Shown: positions 53,051 to 62,118, counted from the stretch's first letter. The stretch: 64,000 nucleotides of DNA from an uncultured Sphingorhabdus sp. (GCA_937873665.1 CALMYW010000517.1:62001-126000); one strand, 5' to 3'. Made by a program: numbers and translations. Notes: a model not told the origin generated them from the sequence alone.

Positions 53051-54202
53051 TTGCGCAAATCGATTTCTGGATCGACAATGTTATCGGCCATTTTTGCCTT
53101 ATATGTTTTGGCGTCCGATACTGCACTCGCCCGCCCTCCGGAACCCGCCCCGGACAAGATCGCACTGGCCCAGCTTGACGGATATTCAAGGGCCCTGGAG
53201 GATAGTGAGAGTTTTGCAGGAGTCGTGCTAGTCGCCCATGGTGGCAAGCAGCTATTCCTGCGCCCCTATGGCAAGCGCGATCAGCAGGGTGAGGATCCCA
53301 TCACCACCGACATGCGATTCAATATTGCATCCGCGGGCAAGATGTTCACCGCCACTGCAGTCTTGCAACTTATCGCTGCGCAAAAGCTATCCCTCGACAC
53401 CAGGGTGGGCGATGTCATCAAAGACTATCCCAATAAAGAGTTCGCCCAAAAAGTTACAGTTCGCCACCTGCTAACGCATATGGCGGGCGCGGGCGATGTT
53501 GATCTATTTGGCGCCGACAAGCAATCTGTCAGGGCAAATATCCGGTCTCACGCGGACATGCTTGCTCTGCATTGGGAGAGAGCCCCGGCTTTCGAACCCG
53601 GCACCCAACAAGTCTATGGCAATTTCGGCCATGTTATCCTCGGCAGGATGATCGAGCTGCTCTCCGGGCAAGACTATGATGGATATGTTCGCGATCATAT
53701 TTTCACGCCTGCAGGGATGAGCCGGACGGACTTCGCCAATTGTGCCGATTATCGAACCGACACGGCGATTGGCTATACGTCCGTCGATGGCAAGGCCGTG
53801 CCCAACTGCATCACCCAGCCCACCAAAGGTTTTGCCGCTGGAGGCGCATTCTCGACCGCAGGTGACTTATTCCGTTTCGTGGAGGCACTGCGCCAAGGGC
53901 GCTTGGTTCCAAAGCCGCTCTTTGTGCAAGCCATCACTACCCAGCATGGATTCATGGGGTTGGGATTTTTCGCGACTGAGTATGGCGAAAATATACCAAA
54001 GCGCAACTTCCGCTGGGGACATGGCGGCAGCTCTGACGGTGCCTGTTCAGACGTACGCACATATCCGAACACGGGTGAAACCGTGATTGTGCTTTCAAAC
54101 CGCGATGCCCCGGCCTGTTTTTCAATCGCTTCGTTGCTGCATCGTGCTTATGAGGACGAGCAAAAAGCACGGCGACCGTCAGCTCAACTTCACCCGAAAT
54201 AG
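53051..54202 (+). CDS. Exported serine hydrolase (beta-lactamase/AmpC-like fold)
   Basis: The 383-residue product has a signal peptide (MRKSISGSTMLSAIFALYVL then DTALA) and the class C fold with SxxK in NIASAGKMFTATAVLQL near 97, and YGNFGHVILGRM (Y-x-N). A HGG motif in WGHGGSSDGA replaces the K-T-G box, a common feature of esterase and peptidase members. Beta-lactamase activity is not implied. The start is TTG 53051; ATG 53078 would shorten the signal. It overlaps the convergent oxygenase gene by 13 bp. Confidence 0.85.
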   Translation: MRKSISGSTMLSAIFALYVLASDTALARPPEPAPDKIALAQLDGYSRALEDSESFAGVVLVAHGGKQLFLRPYGKRDQQGEDPITTDMRFNIASAGKMFTATAVLQLIAAQKLSLDTRVGDVIKDYPNKEFAQKVTVRHLLTHMAGAGDVDLFGADKQSVRANIRSHADMLALHWERAPAFEPGTQQVYGNFGHVILGRMIELLSGQDYDGYVRDHIFTPAGMSRTDFANCADYRTDTAIGYTSVDGKAVPNCITQPTKGFAAGGAFSTAGDLFRFVEALRQGRLVPKPLFVQAITTQHGFMGLGFFATEYGENIPKRNFRWGHGGSSDGACSDVRTYPNTGETVIVLSNRDAPACFSIASLLHRAYEDEQKARRPSAQLHPK

Positions 54203-55131
54203 GCGCCGTCGCGGATCCAACGGCTCGCCAGCCACTTTTCACCACCTGTCACCGGCATACCCGAATGCATCGTGCGTCGATCGCATTTCCCGTCTGCATC
54301 GACATTCCTGAAGACAAACAGATCCCCGGTGTTGCCCACGAAATCGAGTTCCAGTTCGGGAAAACGGGTTGCGCCGCCTTCGAACCCGTCATTCAGCCAG
54401 ATCAGCGCAGTAACCGCCCGCTGCTTACCCGGATCTGCCTGATCGAAGGCATCAAGGTGCGCGCGATATTCCTGCCCCGGATTGTAATGCAGCACTGAAA
54501 GCGGTTCACCATTGACCAGTGGCGTATCGGTTGCCTCTGCAATCCGTCGATTGATACGCTGGATAATCAGATCCTCAAACACCGGCCCGAAATTCATCGT
54601 TTCCGAACGGCGGATCGGATCGAGAATTCCCTCGCCCGTTATTGGGTGCACAATCATCGCCGGGGCCAGCCAGGGTTGGGCCACCATACGAACATATTTG
54701 CACTGGTTCGGGCTCAGGAAATTTCGGACCACATAGACGAGTGGATCATCACGCAGCACTTCGCGTTCGGTTCCCAATTCTTCCTGCGCGAAAACCGCAT
54801 CCAGTTGCAGTTGCATCTCGGCAAAGCGATCGGTGCGCGCCGCAGATTGCAAAAGTTGGCGGGCTTTTTCCAAATCGGCTGCACATCCGGTTCCGGCAGC
54901 AGTAAGATAAGCAAAAGTCCGCCTTGCATCGATGTGGCCATCCTTTGCTGCGCGTGCGATCATGCGATAGGCAGCCTTGGTGTCGACAGGTCCATGCAGT
55001 CCGGTCAGCCGAAATTCGCCCAGCATATATAATGCGTCAGCATCGCCTGAACGCGCGAGCCGTTCGAGTTGGACAGGTGCACCAGGAACGCCTTGTTGCA
55101 ATGCGGCGACGACTTGCTGGAAGTTTAGCAT
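54190..55131 (-). CDS. 2OG-Fe(II) oxygenase with Sel1-like N-terminal repeats
   Basis: The 313-residue product has a helical N-terminal part with Sel1-type repeats (GDADALYMLGEFRLTGLHGP, AYRMIARAAKDGHIDARR). A C-terminal prolyl hydroxylase-like domain follows: HxD in QEYRAHLDAFDQ, LIWLNDGFEGGATRFPEL and the distal His/Lys in TMHSGMPVTGGEKWLASRWIR. It hydroxylates an unknown, probably protein, substrate. ATG 55131 is preferred over the TTG at 55149. Convergent with the serine hydrolase gene, sharing 13 bases at the 3' ends. Confidence 0.87.
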   Translation of the reverse strand: MLNFQQVVAALQQGVPGAPVQLERLARSGDADALYMLGEFRLTGLHGPVDTKAAYRMIARAAKDGHIDARRTFAYLTAAGTGCAADLEKARQLLQSAARTDRFAEMQLQLDAVFAQEELGTEREVLRDDPLVYVVRNFLSPNQCKYVRMVAQPWLAPAMIVHPITGEGILDPIRRSETMNFGPVFEDLIIQRINRRIAEATDTPLVNGEPLSVLHYNPGQEYRAHLDAFDQADPGKQRAVTALIWLNDGFEGGATRFPELELDFVGNTGDLFVFRNVDADGKCDRRTMHSGMPVTGGEKWLASRWIRDGAYFG

Positions 55132-55188
55132 CGCAATCCAATCCACCAACCGGCGCGTTTTGTAAAGCTGGCGGTTTGCAATCCCGAC

Positions 55189-56169
55189 CTATCGGGAAAT
55201 CATGCCACCTTCAAAACGAAACCCGTCCTCACGGTCTTTCACAAGCAAGATCGGGCCGTCAAGATCGACCCATGCAGCCCCCTGCGCCACCAGAAACGCA
55301 GGATGAATTGCAAGGCTGGTCGACAGCATACAACCCACCATTAATTTAAGCCCGTGTTCCTCGGCCTCACGCGCCATCTTCAAGGCCTCGGTCAGCCCGC
55401 CAGCCTTGTCGAGTTTGATATTGATGCCATCATAATAGCGGGCGCATAGTTCCAGATCGGCACTCGACTGGCAGCTTTCATCAGCAAGCAAGGGCACCGG
55501 GGACTTAATCCCGTCCAGAAGCGCATCCTGGCCGACCGGAACTGGCTGCTCGATCATCTCGACACCCAGCGCTGCCAGAGCGCTTGCCTCCGCCTCAATA
55601 TCGAGCGCAGCCCAGCTTTCATTGGCGTCCACAATCAGGCGTACATCAGGCGCGCCTTTGCGGACAGCATCAACCCGTTCGCGGTCGCCTTCGCCGGTCA
55701 GTTTCAGTTTCAGCAGACCGAAGCCCCGCGCAGCCGCCTTTGCAGCATCGTTTTCCATCGCCGCGGGATCGCCAAGCGAGATGGTGAAGGCGGTTTGCAG
55801 CGGCTTGGGTGCAGTCGCAAGACCAGCCAGTTGCCACAAGGGCTTGCCTGCGGCTTTGGCCTCCAAATCCCAAAGCGCACAATCAAGTGCATTGCGGGCG
55901 GCGCCAGGGGGCAGCAAAGTCTGCACCGCATCTCGTGCCTCACGTACATCCATCGGCACAAGCGTATCGATCAGATCTTCAATCTGCGTCAGGCAGCTTT
56001 CAGCACTTTCGCCATGATAGTAGATCGCGGTGGCCTCACCCAGGCCGACATGCGTGCCATCACTGGCCGCGGCGACCAGTACATCAACATAGGTCTTGGT
56101 CCCGCGCGATATGATAAACTGCCCTGCGACCGGCCAGCGTTCAACTGCGGCACTAATGCGAAGACTCAA
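55189..56169 (-). CDS. Dipeptide epimerase (enolase superfamily, Ala-Glu type)
   Basis: The 326-residue product has the muconate-lactonizing-type layout. LLKLKLTGEGD gives the KxK base, LIVDANESW, MIEQPVP and LLADESCQS supply the three metal ligands, and INIKLDKAGGL supplies the second Lys. The ending DLDGPILL has the DxD motif of L-Ala-D/L-Glu epimerases. Such enzymes recycle murein peptides. No ATG fits; TTG 56169 lies behind AGGGG, and the longer frame runs into repeat A. It is close to phaZ but separated by that repeat. Confidence 0.87.
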   Translation of the reverse strand: MSLRISAAVERWPVAGQFIISRGTKTYVDVLVAAASDGTHVGLGEATAIYYHGESAESCLTQIEDLIDTLVPMDVREARDAVQTLLPPGAARNALDCALWDLEAKAAGKPLWQLAGLATAPKPLQTAFTISLGDPAAMENDAAKAAARGFGLLKLKLTGEGDRERVDAVRKGAPDVRLIVDANESWAALDIEAEASALAALGVEMIEQPVPVGQDALLDGIKSPVPLLADESCQSSADLELCARYYDGINIKLDKAGGLTEALKMAREAEEHGLKLMVGCMLSTSLAIHPAFLVAQGAAWVDLDGPILLVKDREDGFRFEGGMISR

Positions 56170-56193
56170 ATGACATGCCCCTACGCCGTTCAA

Positions 56194-56274
56194 CCGTAGC
56201 CCTAAGCCTGTCGAAGGGCGCCTCTCAGCCAAGCGTAAACCTTGCGACGCGCTTCGACAAGCTCAGCACTACGG
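56194..56274. repeat. Palindromic intergenic repeat, family A copy 2
   Basis: It reads CCGTAGCCCTAAGCCTGTCG at one end and GACAAGCTCAGCACTACGG at the other, and is the reverse complement of the copy at 9564-9630 with a longer centre. It lies between phaZ and the epimerase gene. Confidence 0.9.
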
Positions 56275-56297
56275 TGTGGGAATGAGGTTGATTATGT

Positions 56298-57536
56298 CTA
56301 GCCGTTGTGCGCGAGGATCCATTCCTCAACAATCGGCGCAATCTTCTCGCGCCATTTGCTACCGTTGAAGATACCATAATGGCCGACTTCGGGGGCCATG
56401 TGATATTGCTTCATCGCCTCGGGCAGTCCGGTTGCGATCGTCAAAGCCGCCTTGGTCTGGCCGATGCCGCTGATATCGTCACGCTCGCCTTCGATGGCGA
56501 GCAGTGCAATATCGTCAATCGCGCCCGGATCGACCAGCTTGCCGCGATAGTTGAACTCACCCTTGGGCAGCAGGTGACGTTGGAACACGGTGTCGACGGT
56601 CTGCAGATAGAATTCGGCAGTCATGTCGCAGACTGCGCGATATTCGTCGTAAAATTCCTTGTGCCGGTCCGCGCTTTCGCCATCGCCTTCGACAAGGTGC
56701 GAGAACATCGACCAGTGGCTGATCATGTGATTGCCGAGGTTCATCGACATGAAGCCGGTGAGCTGCAACCAGCCCGGATAGACGCGGCGGCCAGCGCCCT
56801 TGTAATAAGGTGGAACGGTGGCGATCACATTGTGGACGAACCAGTCATGCGGGCGGCGGGTCGCGTGGTCGTTGACCGCAGTCGGCGCTTCGCGCGTATC
56901 GATCGGGCCGCCCATCATGGTCAGGGTACGAGGGCGCAGCGGGTGCTTGTTCGCACTCATGATAGCCGCAGCGGCGTAGGCAGGTACTGAGGGCTGGCAG
57001 ACAGCTAGCATGTGCGCACCACGACCACCGGCATCGGGGCCGATAAATTCGAGCCATTCGATCAGATAGTCGATATAGCTCTCAAGGTCGAAACCACCGC
57101 CTGTCAGCGGCACATCTCGTGCATCCTTCCAGTCGGTGATATACACATCATGCGTCGGCAGCATCCGTTCAACCGTGCCGCGCAGCAATGTGGCAAAGTG
57201 GCCCGACATCGGCGCGCAGATCAACAGCTTCGGCTTGGTCTCGCTGCCCTCATAGGTGAAATGCTTCAACTGGCCGAACGGTTTGCGCGCGACATTATGT
57301 TCGTCAACCGGCAGATGCTTGCCATCGATTTCAACGACGTTGATCCCGAAAGGGGGTTTGCCGCGCGGCATCACCGAATGTGCAAACACGTCCAGCGCCG
57401 AGGCGGTGACCGAAGTCAGATTGCCATAGTTGAACGGTGAATTGGTGAAATTGTTGAGGAAATCGGCCTGTTTCTGAGCAAGCCAGCCTGCACTCGCCAA
57501 AAAGCCGCGCTGGATATCATAACCGGTGTAAAGCAT
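56298..57536 (-). CDS. phaZ: Intracellular polyhydroxyalkanoate depolymerase
   Basis: PhaZ breaks down stored PHA granules. The 412-residue product matches the intracellular PhaZ type: YTGYDIQRGFLASAGWLAQ at the start, LICAPMSGHFATLLRGTVERMLP (oxyanion region), the Cys nucleophile in HMLAVCQPSVPAYAAAA near 185, an Asp in EGERDDISGIGQTKAAL, and the His in HMAPEVGHYGIF. The Cys replaces the more usual Ser, as known for this family. A GTGCA-T-TGCAC palindrome at 57609-57619 may be its operator. PHA synthase is not in the window. Confidence 0.9.
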   Translation of the reverse strand: MLYTGYDIQRGFLASAGWLAQKQADFLNNFTNSPFNYGNLTSVTASALDVFAHSVMPRGKPPFGINVVEIDGKHLPVDEHNVARKPFGQLKHFTYEGSETKPKLLICAPMSGHFATLLRGTVERMLPTHDVYITDWKDARDVPLTGGGFDLESYIDYLIEWLEFIGPDAGGRGAHMLAVCQPSVPAYAAAAIMSANKHPLRPRTLTMMGGPIDTREAPTAVNDHATRRPHDWFVHNVIATVPPYYKGAGRRVYPGWLQLTGFMSMNLGNHMISHWSMFSHLVEGDGESADRHKEFYDEYRAVCDMTAEFYLQTVDTVFQRHLLPKGEFNYRGKLVDPGAIDDIALLAIEGERDDISGIGQTKAALTIATGLPEAMKQYHMAPEVGHYGIFNGSKWREKIAPIVEEWILAHNG

Positions 57537-57608
57537 GTTCGCGTTCCCGAATGTCCAATTTACCGGTTTGGCCGGTCCCTGTTTCAGCAGTCAACATAGG
57601 GATTTATT

Positions 57609-57619
57609 GTGCATTGCAC
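57609..57619. promoter_or_regulatory. GTGCATTGCAC palindrome upstream of phaZ
   Basis: An 11-base perfect palindrome lies about 70 bp before phaZ in the gap shared with the divergent ABC gene. PhaR regulators bind TGC/GCA palindromes in alphaproteobacteria, so this is a candidate site; no more can be shown. Confidence 0.4.
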
Positions 57620-57687
57620 CATAGGAAAAGCGTACTGGGGAATTCTCGGCGATTGTGGCGCATAGCTGCGGCTGCTAGGCGAACTCA

Positions 57688-59490
57688 ATGAGTGATGTTT
57701 CTGTCAAAGCAGCTGAGGGTTCGGACGGCGAGAATCCGGCGCCAGCACCAAAGCCAAAAGTGAATTTCAGCAGCTTGCGGATGATCGCCAGTTTTACAAT
57801 CGCCTATCCGCGACAGATTTTGTTCGCACTGTTGGCGTTGATTTTCGCTGCTTCATCCACACTCGCCATTCCTTTTGGTTTGCGGCTGATTATCGACAAA
57901 GGCTTTGTCAAAAATGGCGGAGACCCGGCACCATATTTCTTTCTGCTGTTCGGCATTGTCGCGATAATCGGAATCTCTACGGCATTCCGGTTCTATTTCG
58001 TAAGCTGGCTTGGCGAGCGGGTCGTTGGCGACATCCGTGCGGCTGTCCAAAACAACCTCCTCCGTTTGGCACCGCGCTTTTTCGAAGAAAATCGGCCTGC
58101 TGAAATTGCAAGCCGCATGACAGCCGATACCGCCATCATAGAGCAAATTGTCGGCACGACGGTTTCGGTCGCCTTGCGAAACCTGTTCATCGGGATTGGC
58201 GGCGTGATCTTGCTGTTCAGCCTGGCTCCCAGCCTGACGATTTGGCTGCTTGCTGGTATCCCCATCGTCGTGCTGCCGATCGTGTTTCTTGGAAGGCGGC
58301 TGGAAAAGGCGTCCCGCAGCAGTCAGGATAAGGTTGCGGGGGTTGGAACCGTCGCCTCCGAGGCTCTTGGTGCAATCAAGATTGTGCAAGCATTCGGGCA
58401 GGAACAGCGCGAACAGCAAAGATTTCGCGATGCCGTCGAAAGTACGTTTGCGGCGGCAAAGCGTCGAATCCGTTTGCGTGCCTTTTTGACCGCTTTGGTC
58501 ATGACGCTGATATTCGGTGGTATTACATTGTTAGTCTGGGAGGGTACCGATCAGGTCACGCAGGGTATCATTTCTGCGGGCACGCTTTTCGCGGTCGTGC
58601 TTTACGGAGGATTGGTTGCCGGTTCCTTCGGTGCCTTAACCGAGGTTTATGGTGATCTGGTCCGCGCATCGGGTGCGTCCGCCCGTTTGGCTGAGCTCTT
58701 GAACGAAGTGCCGGAAATCGCTGCGCCAGCAAACCCCGTGACCATGCCCGCACCGCGCGGGCAGATAGAGTTCCAGAATGTCAAATTCCGCTACCCGACC
58801 CGGCCCGAAGTTGCCGCGCTTAGCGATTTCAGCCTGAAGATTTTGCCCGGCGAAACCGTCGCGGTTGTCGGGCCATCCGGCGCGGGCAAGTCGACCTTGT
58901 TCCAGTTGGCCCAGCGCTTTTACGATCCCGAAGCGGGAACCGTCCGTATCGATGGCGTCGCACTGACAAGTGCCGATCCAGCCGAGTTCCGCCAGCGCAT
59001 GGCATTGGTTCCTCAGGATACGGTGCTGTTTGCAGCGTCCGCGCGCGACAATCTGCGCTATGGCAATTGGCTCGCCGACGATGTCGCAATCTGGGCTGCG
59101 GCGGAGCAGGCCAATGCGGGGAATTTCCTGCGCGAGCTGCCGCAGGGCCTCGATACCTATCTGGGTGAGGGGGGCGCGCGGCTTTCGGGTGGGCAGCGTC
59201 AACGGATAGCCATAGCCCGCGCGCTGCTCCGCGACGCGCCGATCCTGCTGCTCGACGAGGCCACCAGCGCCCTCGACGCCGAAAGCGAGCGGCTGGTGCA
59301 GGATGCGCTTGAGCATCTGATGGAAGGCCGCACCACCATCGTCATCGCCCACCGCCTGGCGACCGTGCGCAAGGCGGACCGGATCATTGTGATGGACGAA
59401 GGCCGCATCGTCGAGGAGGGCACGCATGACAGCCTCAGCAAAGCTGGCGGCCTCTATGCAAGGCTGGCAAGCTTGCAATTTGATGCGTGA
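57688..59490 (+). CDS. ABC exporter (MsbA/LmrA-like half transporter)
   Basis: The 600-residue product has six transmembrane helices in its first half and an ATP-binding domain after residue 345. The domain shows Walker A VVGPSGAGKSTLFQL near 395, the signature LSGGQRQRIAIARALL near 498 and Walker B ILLLDEATSALDAES near 520. It works as a dimer; the substrate is unknown, though lipid or toxin export is common in this group. The first 30 residues are Pro-rich and cytoplasmic. It is divergent from phaZ. Confidence 0.93.
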   Translation: MSDVSVKAAEGSDGENPAPAPKPKVNFSSLRMIASFTIAYPRQILFALLALIFAASSTLAIPFGLRLIIDKGFVKNGGDPAPYFFLLFGIVAIIGISTAFRFYFVSWLGERVVGDIRAAVQNNLLRLAPRFFEENRPAEIASRMTADTAIIEQIVGTTVSVALRNLFIGIGGVILLFSLAPSLTIWLLAGIPIVVLPIVFLGRRLEKASRSSQDKVAGVGTVASEALGAIKIVQAFGQEQREQQRFRDAVESTFAAAKRRIRLRAFLTALVMTLIFGGITLLVWEGTDQVTQGIISAGTLFAVVLYGGLVAGSFGALTEVYGDLVRASGASARLAELLNEVPEIAAPANPVTMPAPRGQIEFQNVKFRYPTRPEVAALSDFSLKILPGETVAVVGPSGAGKSTLFQLAQRFYDPEAGTVRIDGVALTSADPAEFRQRMALVPQDTVLFAASARDNLRYGNWLADDVAIWAAAEQANAGNFLRELPQGLDTYLGEGGARLSGGQRQRIAIARALLRDAPILLLDEATSALDAESERLVQDALEHLMEGRTTIVIAHRLATVRKADRIIVMDEGRIVEEGTHDSLSKAGGLYARLASLQFDA

Positions 59491-59552
59491 TCCCATTGCT
59501 TTCGAGTAGGTTCATCTGGCTGCGTTAGCCAGGTAGGTGGAAACGTATTCGA

Positions 59553-59954
59553 TTAATCCACGCGGGCCCGTGGGAAATGCTGCGTTGCCGTCGTAATATC
59601 GACCCATAGGTGACGCCTGTCTTCCCAAACCGAACGGATTGGCTGCATCGAATGCGCGTCGTCAAACAAGCCTATAGGGATACCGGTAACGTCCGGATTC
59701 TTAGTGCCTCGCATGAAAACGGTAGTGCCACATGTCTCGCAGAAAAACTGGTCGAAGGTTCCGCCCAGATCGGTTGGGCGCGTAAACTGCTTTGACGCAC
59801 CTTCAATTTTGACCTGATCATGTGGGTAATAAGCAGCTTCACCAAAGGGGGAACCTGTTCGCTTTTGGCAAGCAATGCAATGACAGGCTACCACCGCTAA
59901 TGTTGGCCCGGGCACGGTCACGTGCAGTTGTCCACATTGGCAGGAAGCCTTCAT
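59553..59954 (-). CDS. GFA family protein (glutathione-dependent formaldehyde-activating fold)
   Basis: The 133-residue product has the GFA zinc-binding Cys sets: MKASCQCGQLHVTV, VVACHCIACQKRTGSPFG and FFCETCGTTVF. The fold binds zinc and glutathione or other ligands; the original formaldehyde role has been questioned and the substrate here is unknown. It is convergent with the ABC exporter gene. Confidence 0.9.
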   Translation of the reverse strand: MKASCQCGQLHVTVPGPTLAVVACHCIACQKRTGSPFGEAAYYPHDQVKIEGASKQFTRPTDLGGTFDQFFCETCGTTVFMRGTKNPDVTGIPIGLFDDAHSMQPIRSVWEDRRHLWVDITTATQHFPRARVD

Positions 59955-60093
59955 GGCATTGGATTATCACAATGGTTGCGTCCAGGCAATCTTTCCCGTC
60001 TTCGTTTGCGTCCACTTTCGAGGCAGCCGCGCGCCACCACTTATGGCGGCGTCTTGCCGCAAACACCCATTCAAATGCACGGAAATCTTCGAA

Positions 60094-60122
60094 CAAAAAA
60101 GGGCGGCACGATGGCCGCCCTT
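60094..60122 (-). terminator. Rho-independent terminator of the tonB-exb cluster
   Basis: A 10-bp stem AAAGGGCGGC / GCCGCCCTTT (60097-60106 with 60113-60122) encloses 6 bases. On the minus strand it is followed by a T-run (the A tract at 60094-60099), 24 bp after the last exbD stop. Confidence 0.9.
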
Positions 60123-60145
60123 TCTATGTCGATTGCGATATTTGA

Positions 60146-60601
60146 TCAGTTGCCGGGAACGGCAGACTTTCCAAAAACGCGATATTGTTCGTTTCCGACG
60201 AAACCGAATTTGGTGATGCCGCTCCGCTTCACCACAGCCAGCGTCTGGTCGACAATGTCATACATTGCAGTCGGCGCGGGCTGGAACTGAAGTTCAGGTT
60301 CCGGGCTCATCGATTTGGTCTGGACGAGATACTGCTCGATCTGGTCCAGCGAAGACGGCGTGCCGTTCCACTGGATTTCGTTATTCGGCATGATCACGAT
60401 CTTGTTGACCACCGGGTCGATCAATTCTTCCGGCGGTGGCTGGTTCGGATCCTGCACCGGCAGGTCGATATTAACAGCGTGCGATACGGGCGGGATGGTG
60501 ATCATCAGCATGATGAGGAGAACGAGCATGACGTCGATCAACGGCGTCGTGTTCATTTCCATCATCGGCTGGCCATCATCCTTGCCACCACTCATTGCCA
60601 T
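60146..60601 (-). CDS. exbD: ExbD/TolR-family biopolymer transport protein (second copy)
   Basis: ExbD works with ExbB to use the proton gradient and energise TonB. The 151-residue product has one N-terminal transmembrane helix, MNTTPLIDVMLVLLIMLMIT, with the proton-carrying Asp, then a periplasmic domain. It is last in the tonB-exbB-exbD-exbD cluster, 26 bp after the other exbD. Lack of the extra Cys pair and shorter length set it apart from the first copy. Confidence 0.93.
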   Translation of the reverse strand: MAMSGGKDDGQPMMEMNTTPLIDVMLVLLIMLMITIPPVSHAVNIDLPVQDPNQPPPEELIDPVVNKIVIMPNNEIQWNGTPSSLDQIEQYLVQTKSMSPEPELQFQPAPTAMYDIVDQTLAVVKRSGITKFGFVGNEQYRVFGKSAVPGN

Positions 60602-60627
60602 GATTTTTGCTCCTTATCGGATCCGGC

Positions 60628-61173
60628 TTACTTGGCCGAATCGAGTGGCGGGAAAGGCGACGAAATGAAGCCGACACGGGCAAAGCCTGCCATCTGCATC
60701 GAATAGATCGCACCACCAATGCAGCGGTAAGGCGTATTCACGTCACCGCGAATATGCGCCTCGGGCAGCATATCGGGGGTGATCGCGCCTGCTTTCGCAG
60801 CTTCTTCACCACCCAATGCGTCAAATTCACGCTTCAGATGCTTCGCCGCACGTTCGACCAATTCGGTCGAATCCACCGGAGTGACGTTCCAGTAAATACG
60901 GCATTCACCACCTGTATATGCACCCTGATAGGCATCGGAACCAGGCTCATTGCCGTTGGCGTCCGTTGTCGTAACCGAAAGCAAGACATTCTCACGCTTT
61001 GCCTTGGTCGGTTCAAACTGAACCACCGGCAGTTCCATTTTGACCGTCTGGATGGCCACAGGAATGGCGATCAGGAAGACGATCAGAAGCACCAGCATGA
61101 CGTCCACAAGCGGCGTCGTGTTGATGTCTGACATTGGCGTGTCTTCGCCGCCGCCTCCACTACTTATTGCCAT
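60628..61173 (-). CDS. exbD: ExbD/TolR-family biopolymer transport protein (first copy, long form)
   Basis: The 181-residue product has the same helix, INTTPLVDVMLVLLIVFLIA with the essential Asp, but a longer periplasmic domain with two Cys (GGECRIYWNV and YRCIGGAIY) that may form a disulfide. Two ExbD copies are common in TonB clusters of sphingomonads, possibly forming a mixed complex. It is 99 bp downstream of exbB with a hairpin between. Confidence 0.93.
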   Translation of the reverse strand: MAISSGGGGEDTPMSDINTTPLVDVMLVLLIVFLIAIPVAIQTVKMELPVVQFEPTKAKRENVLLSVTTTDANGNEPGSDAYQGAYTGGECRIYWNVTPVDSTELVERAAKHLKREFDALGGEEAAKAGAITPDMLPEAHIRGDVNTPYRCIGGAIYSMQMAGFARVGFISSPFPPLDSAK

Positions 61174-61240
61174 TTGCTATTCCTCTCTGACTGCTTGCGC
61201 AAAGGCCATATTCCAGGCTTGCGCATTCGAACAGGATGTA

Positions 61241-61262
61241 GGGCCGCCGCATAGGGCGGCCC
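61241..61262 (-). promoter_or_regulatory. Hairpin between exbB and exbD
   Basis: GGGCCGCC / GGCGGCCC (61241-61248 with 61255-61262) forms an 8-bp GC stem with a 6-base loop and no T-run. It may set the relative amounts of ExbB and ExbD by stabilising or attenuating the message. Confidence 0.5.
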
Positions 61263-61272
61263 GAACCCATTC

Positions 61273-62040
61273 TTACTTCTTGACAGCAGCGGCGGGAGCA
61301 GCAGCAGGCTTGGCAGCCGGAGCAGCCGAAACTGCGGGCTTAACCTTGCCGCCCGAAGTGATGTAACCGAGAACATCGTTCGAGAACGAAGCCAGGCTAC
61401 GAGCGATCGACTTGTTGCGAGCCTGCAGCCAGTTATAGGCAAGCACCGCAGGAACCGCGACGAACAGACCGATGGCTGTCATGATCAGCGCTTCACCAAC
61501 CGGACCGGCGATCTTGCCGATGTCGGCCTGACCCGCGATACCAATCTTGATGAGCGCCGAGTAGATGCCGATAACGGTACCGAGCAAACCCACGAACGGA
61601 GCGGTAGCGCCCACGGTCGCGAGGAAGGCAAGGCCACCCGACAGCTTGTTGTTGATCGCTTCTTCCGAACGCGACATCGCGCCATGCAGCCAGTCATGGG
61701 CTTCAACGGGATCGGTCAGCAGGCCATGCTGCTTCTGCGCCGAGATGCCGTCGTCGACGAGCTGGCGGAACGCGCTATTCTTGTCAAGCTTTGCAGCGCC
61801 TTCTTCAAGGCTGTTTGCACGCCAGAAACCGGCTTTAACCTGCTTCGCCTGGTTCAAAACCTTCTGCTGCTCGATCAGCTTGGTGAACATGATGTAGAAC
61901 GAGAAAACGGACATGATCACCATCACGCTGAAGATAGCCCAGCTGATCGGGCCGCCTTCATTCAGTGCGGGGATGAGGCCGAATTTTTGTGCGGCAGCGG
62001 CTTCATTTGCAGCAGCTGCAGTGAGAATTGCAATCGACAT
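61273..62040 (-). CDS. exbB: ExbB (MotA/TolQ/ExbB proton channel)
   Basis: The 255-residue product has three transmembrane helices: GPISWAIFSVMVIMSVFSFYI near 30-50, then FLATVGATAPFVGLLGTVIGIY with the conserved Thr and Gly, and GEALIMTAIGLFVAVPAVLAYN. It forms the pentameric channel around ExbD that drives TonB-dependent receptors. An Ala-rich C-terminal tail follows (residues about 233-255). The ATG has an AGAGGAAG ribosome site. Confidence 0.94.
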   Translation of the reverse strand: MSIAILTAAAANEAAAAQKFGLIPALNEGGPISWAIFSVMVIMSVFSFYIMFTKLIEQQKVLNQAKQVKAGFWRANSLEEGAAKLDKNSAFRQLVDDGISAQKQHGLLTDPVEAHDWLHGAMSRSEEAINNKLSGGLAFLATVGATAPFVGLLGTVIGIYSALIKIGIAGQADIGKIAGPVGEALIMTAIGLFVAVPAVLAYNWLQARNKSIARSLASFSNDVLGYITSGGKVKPAVSAAPAAKPAAAPAAAVKK

Positions 62041-62118
62041 TGGTACTTCCTCTCAAATTCAAAAATCTAAGGTCATGAAAATGCCCGGCGTTAGTGCTCC
62101 CCTTCGCCGGGCCAGAAA

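Noticed and set aside
53051..54202. Class C beta-lactamase resistance gene
   Set aside because: The K-T-G box is replaced by HGG and the overall pattern is that of general serine hydrolases; no resistance role is supported.
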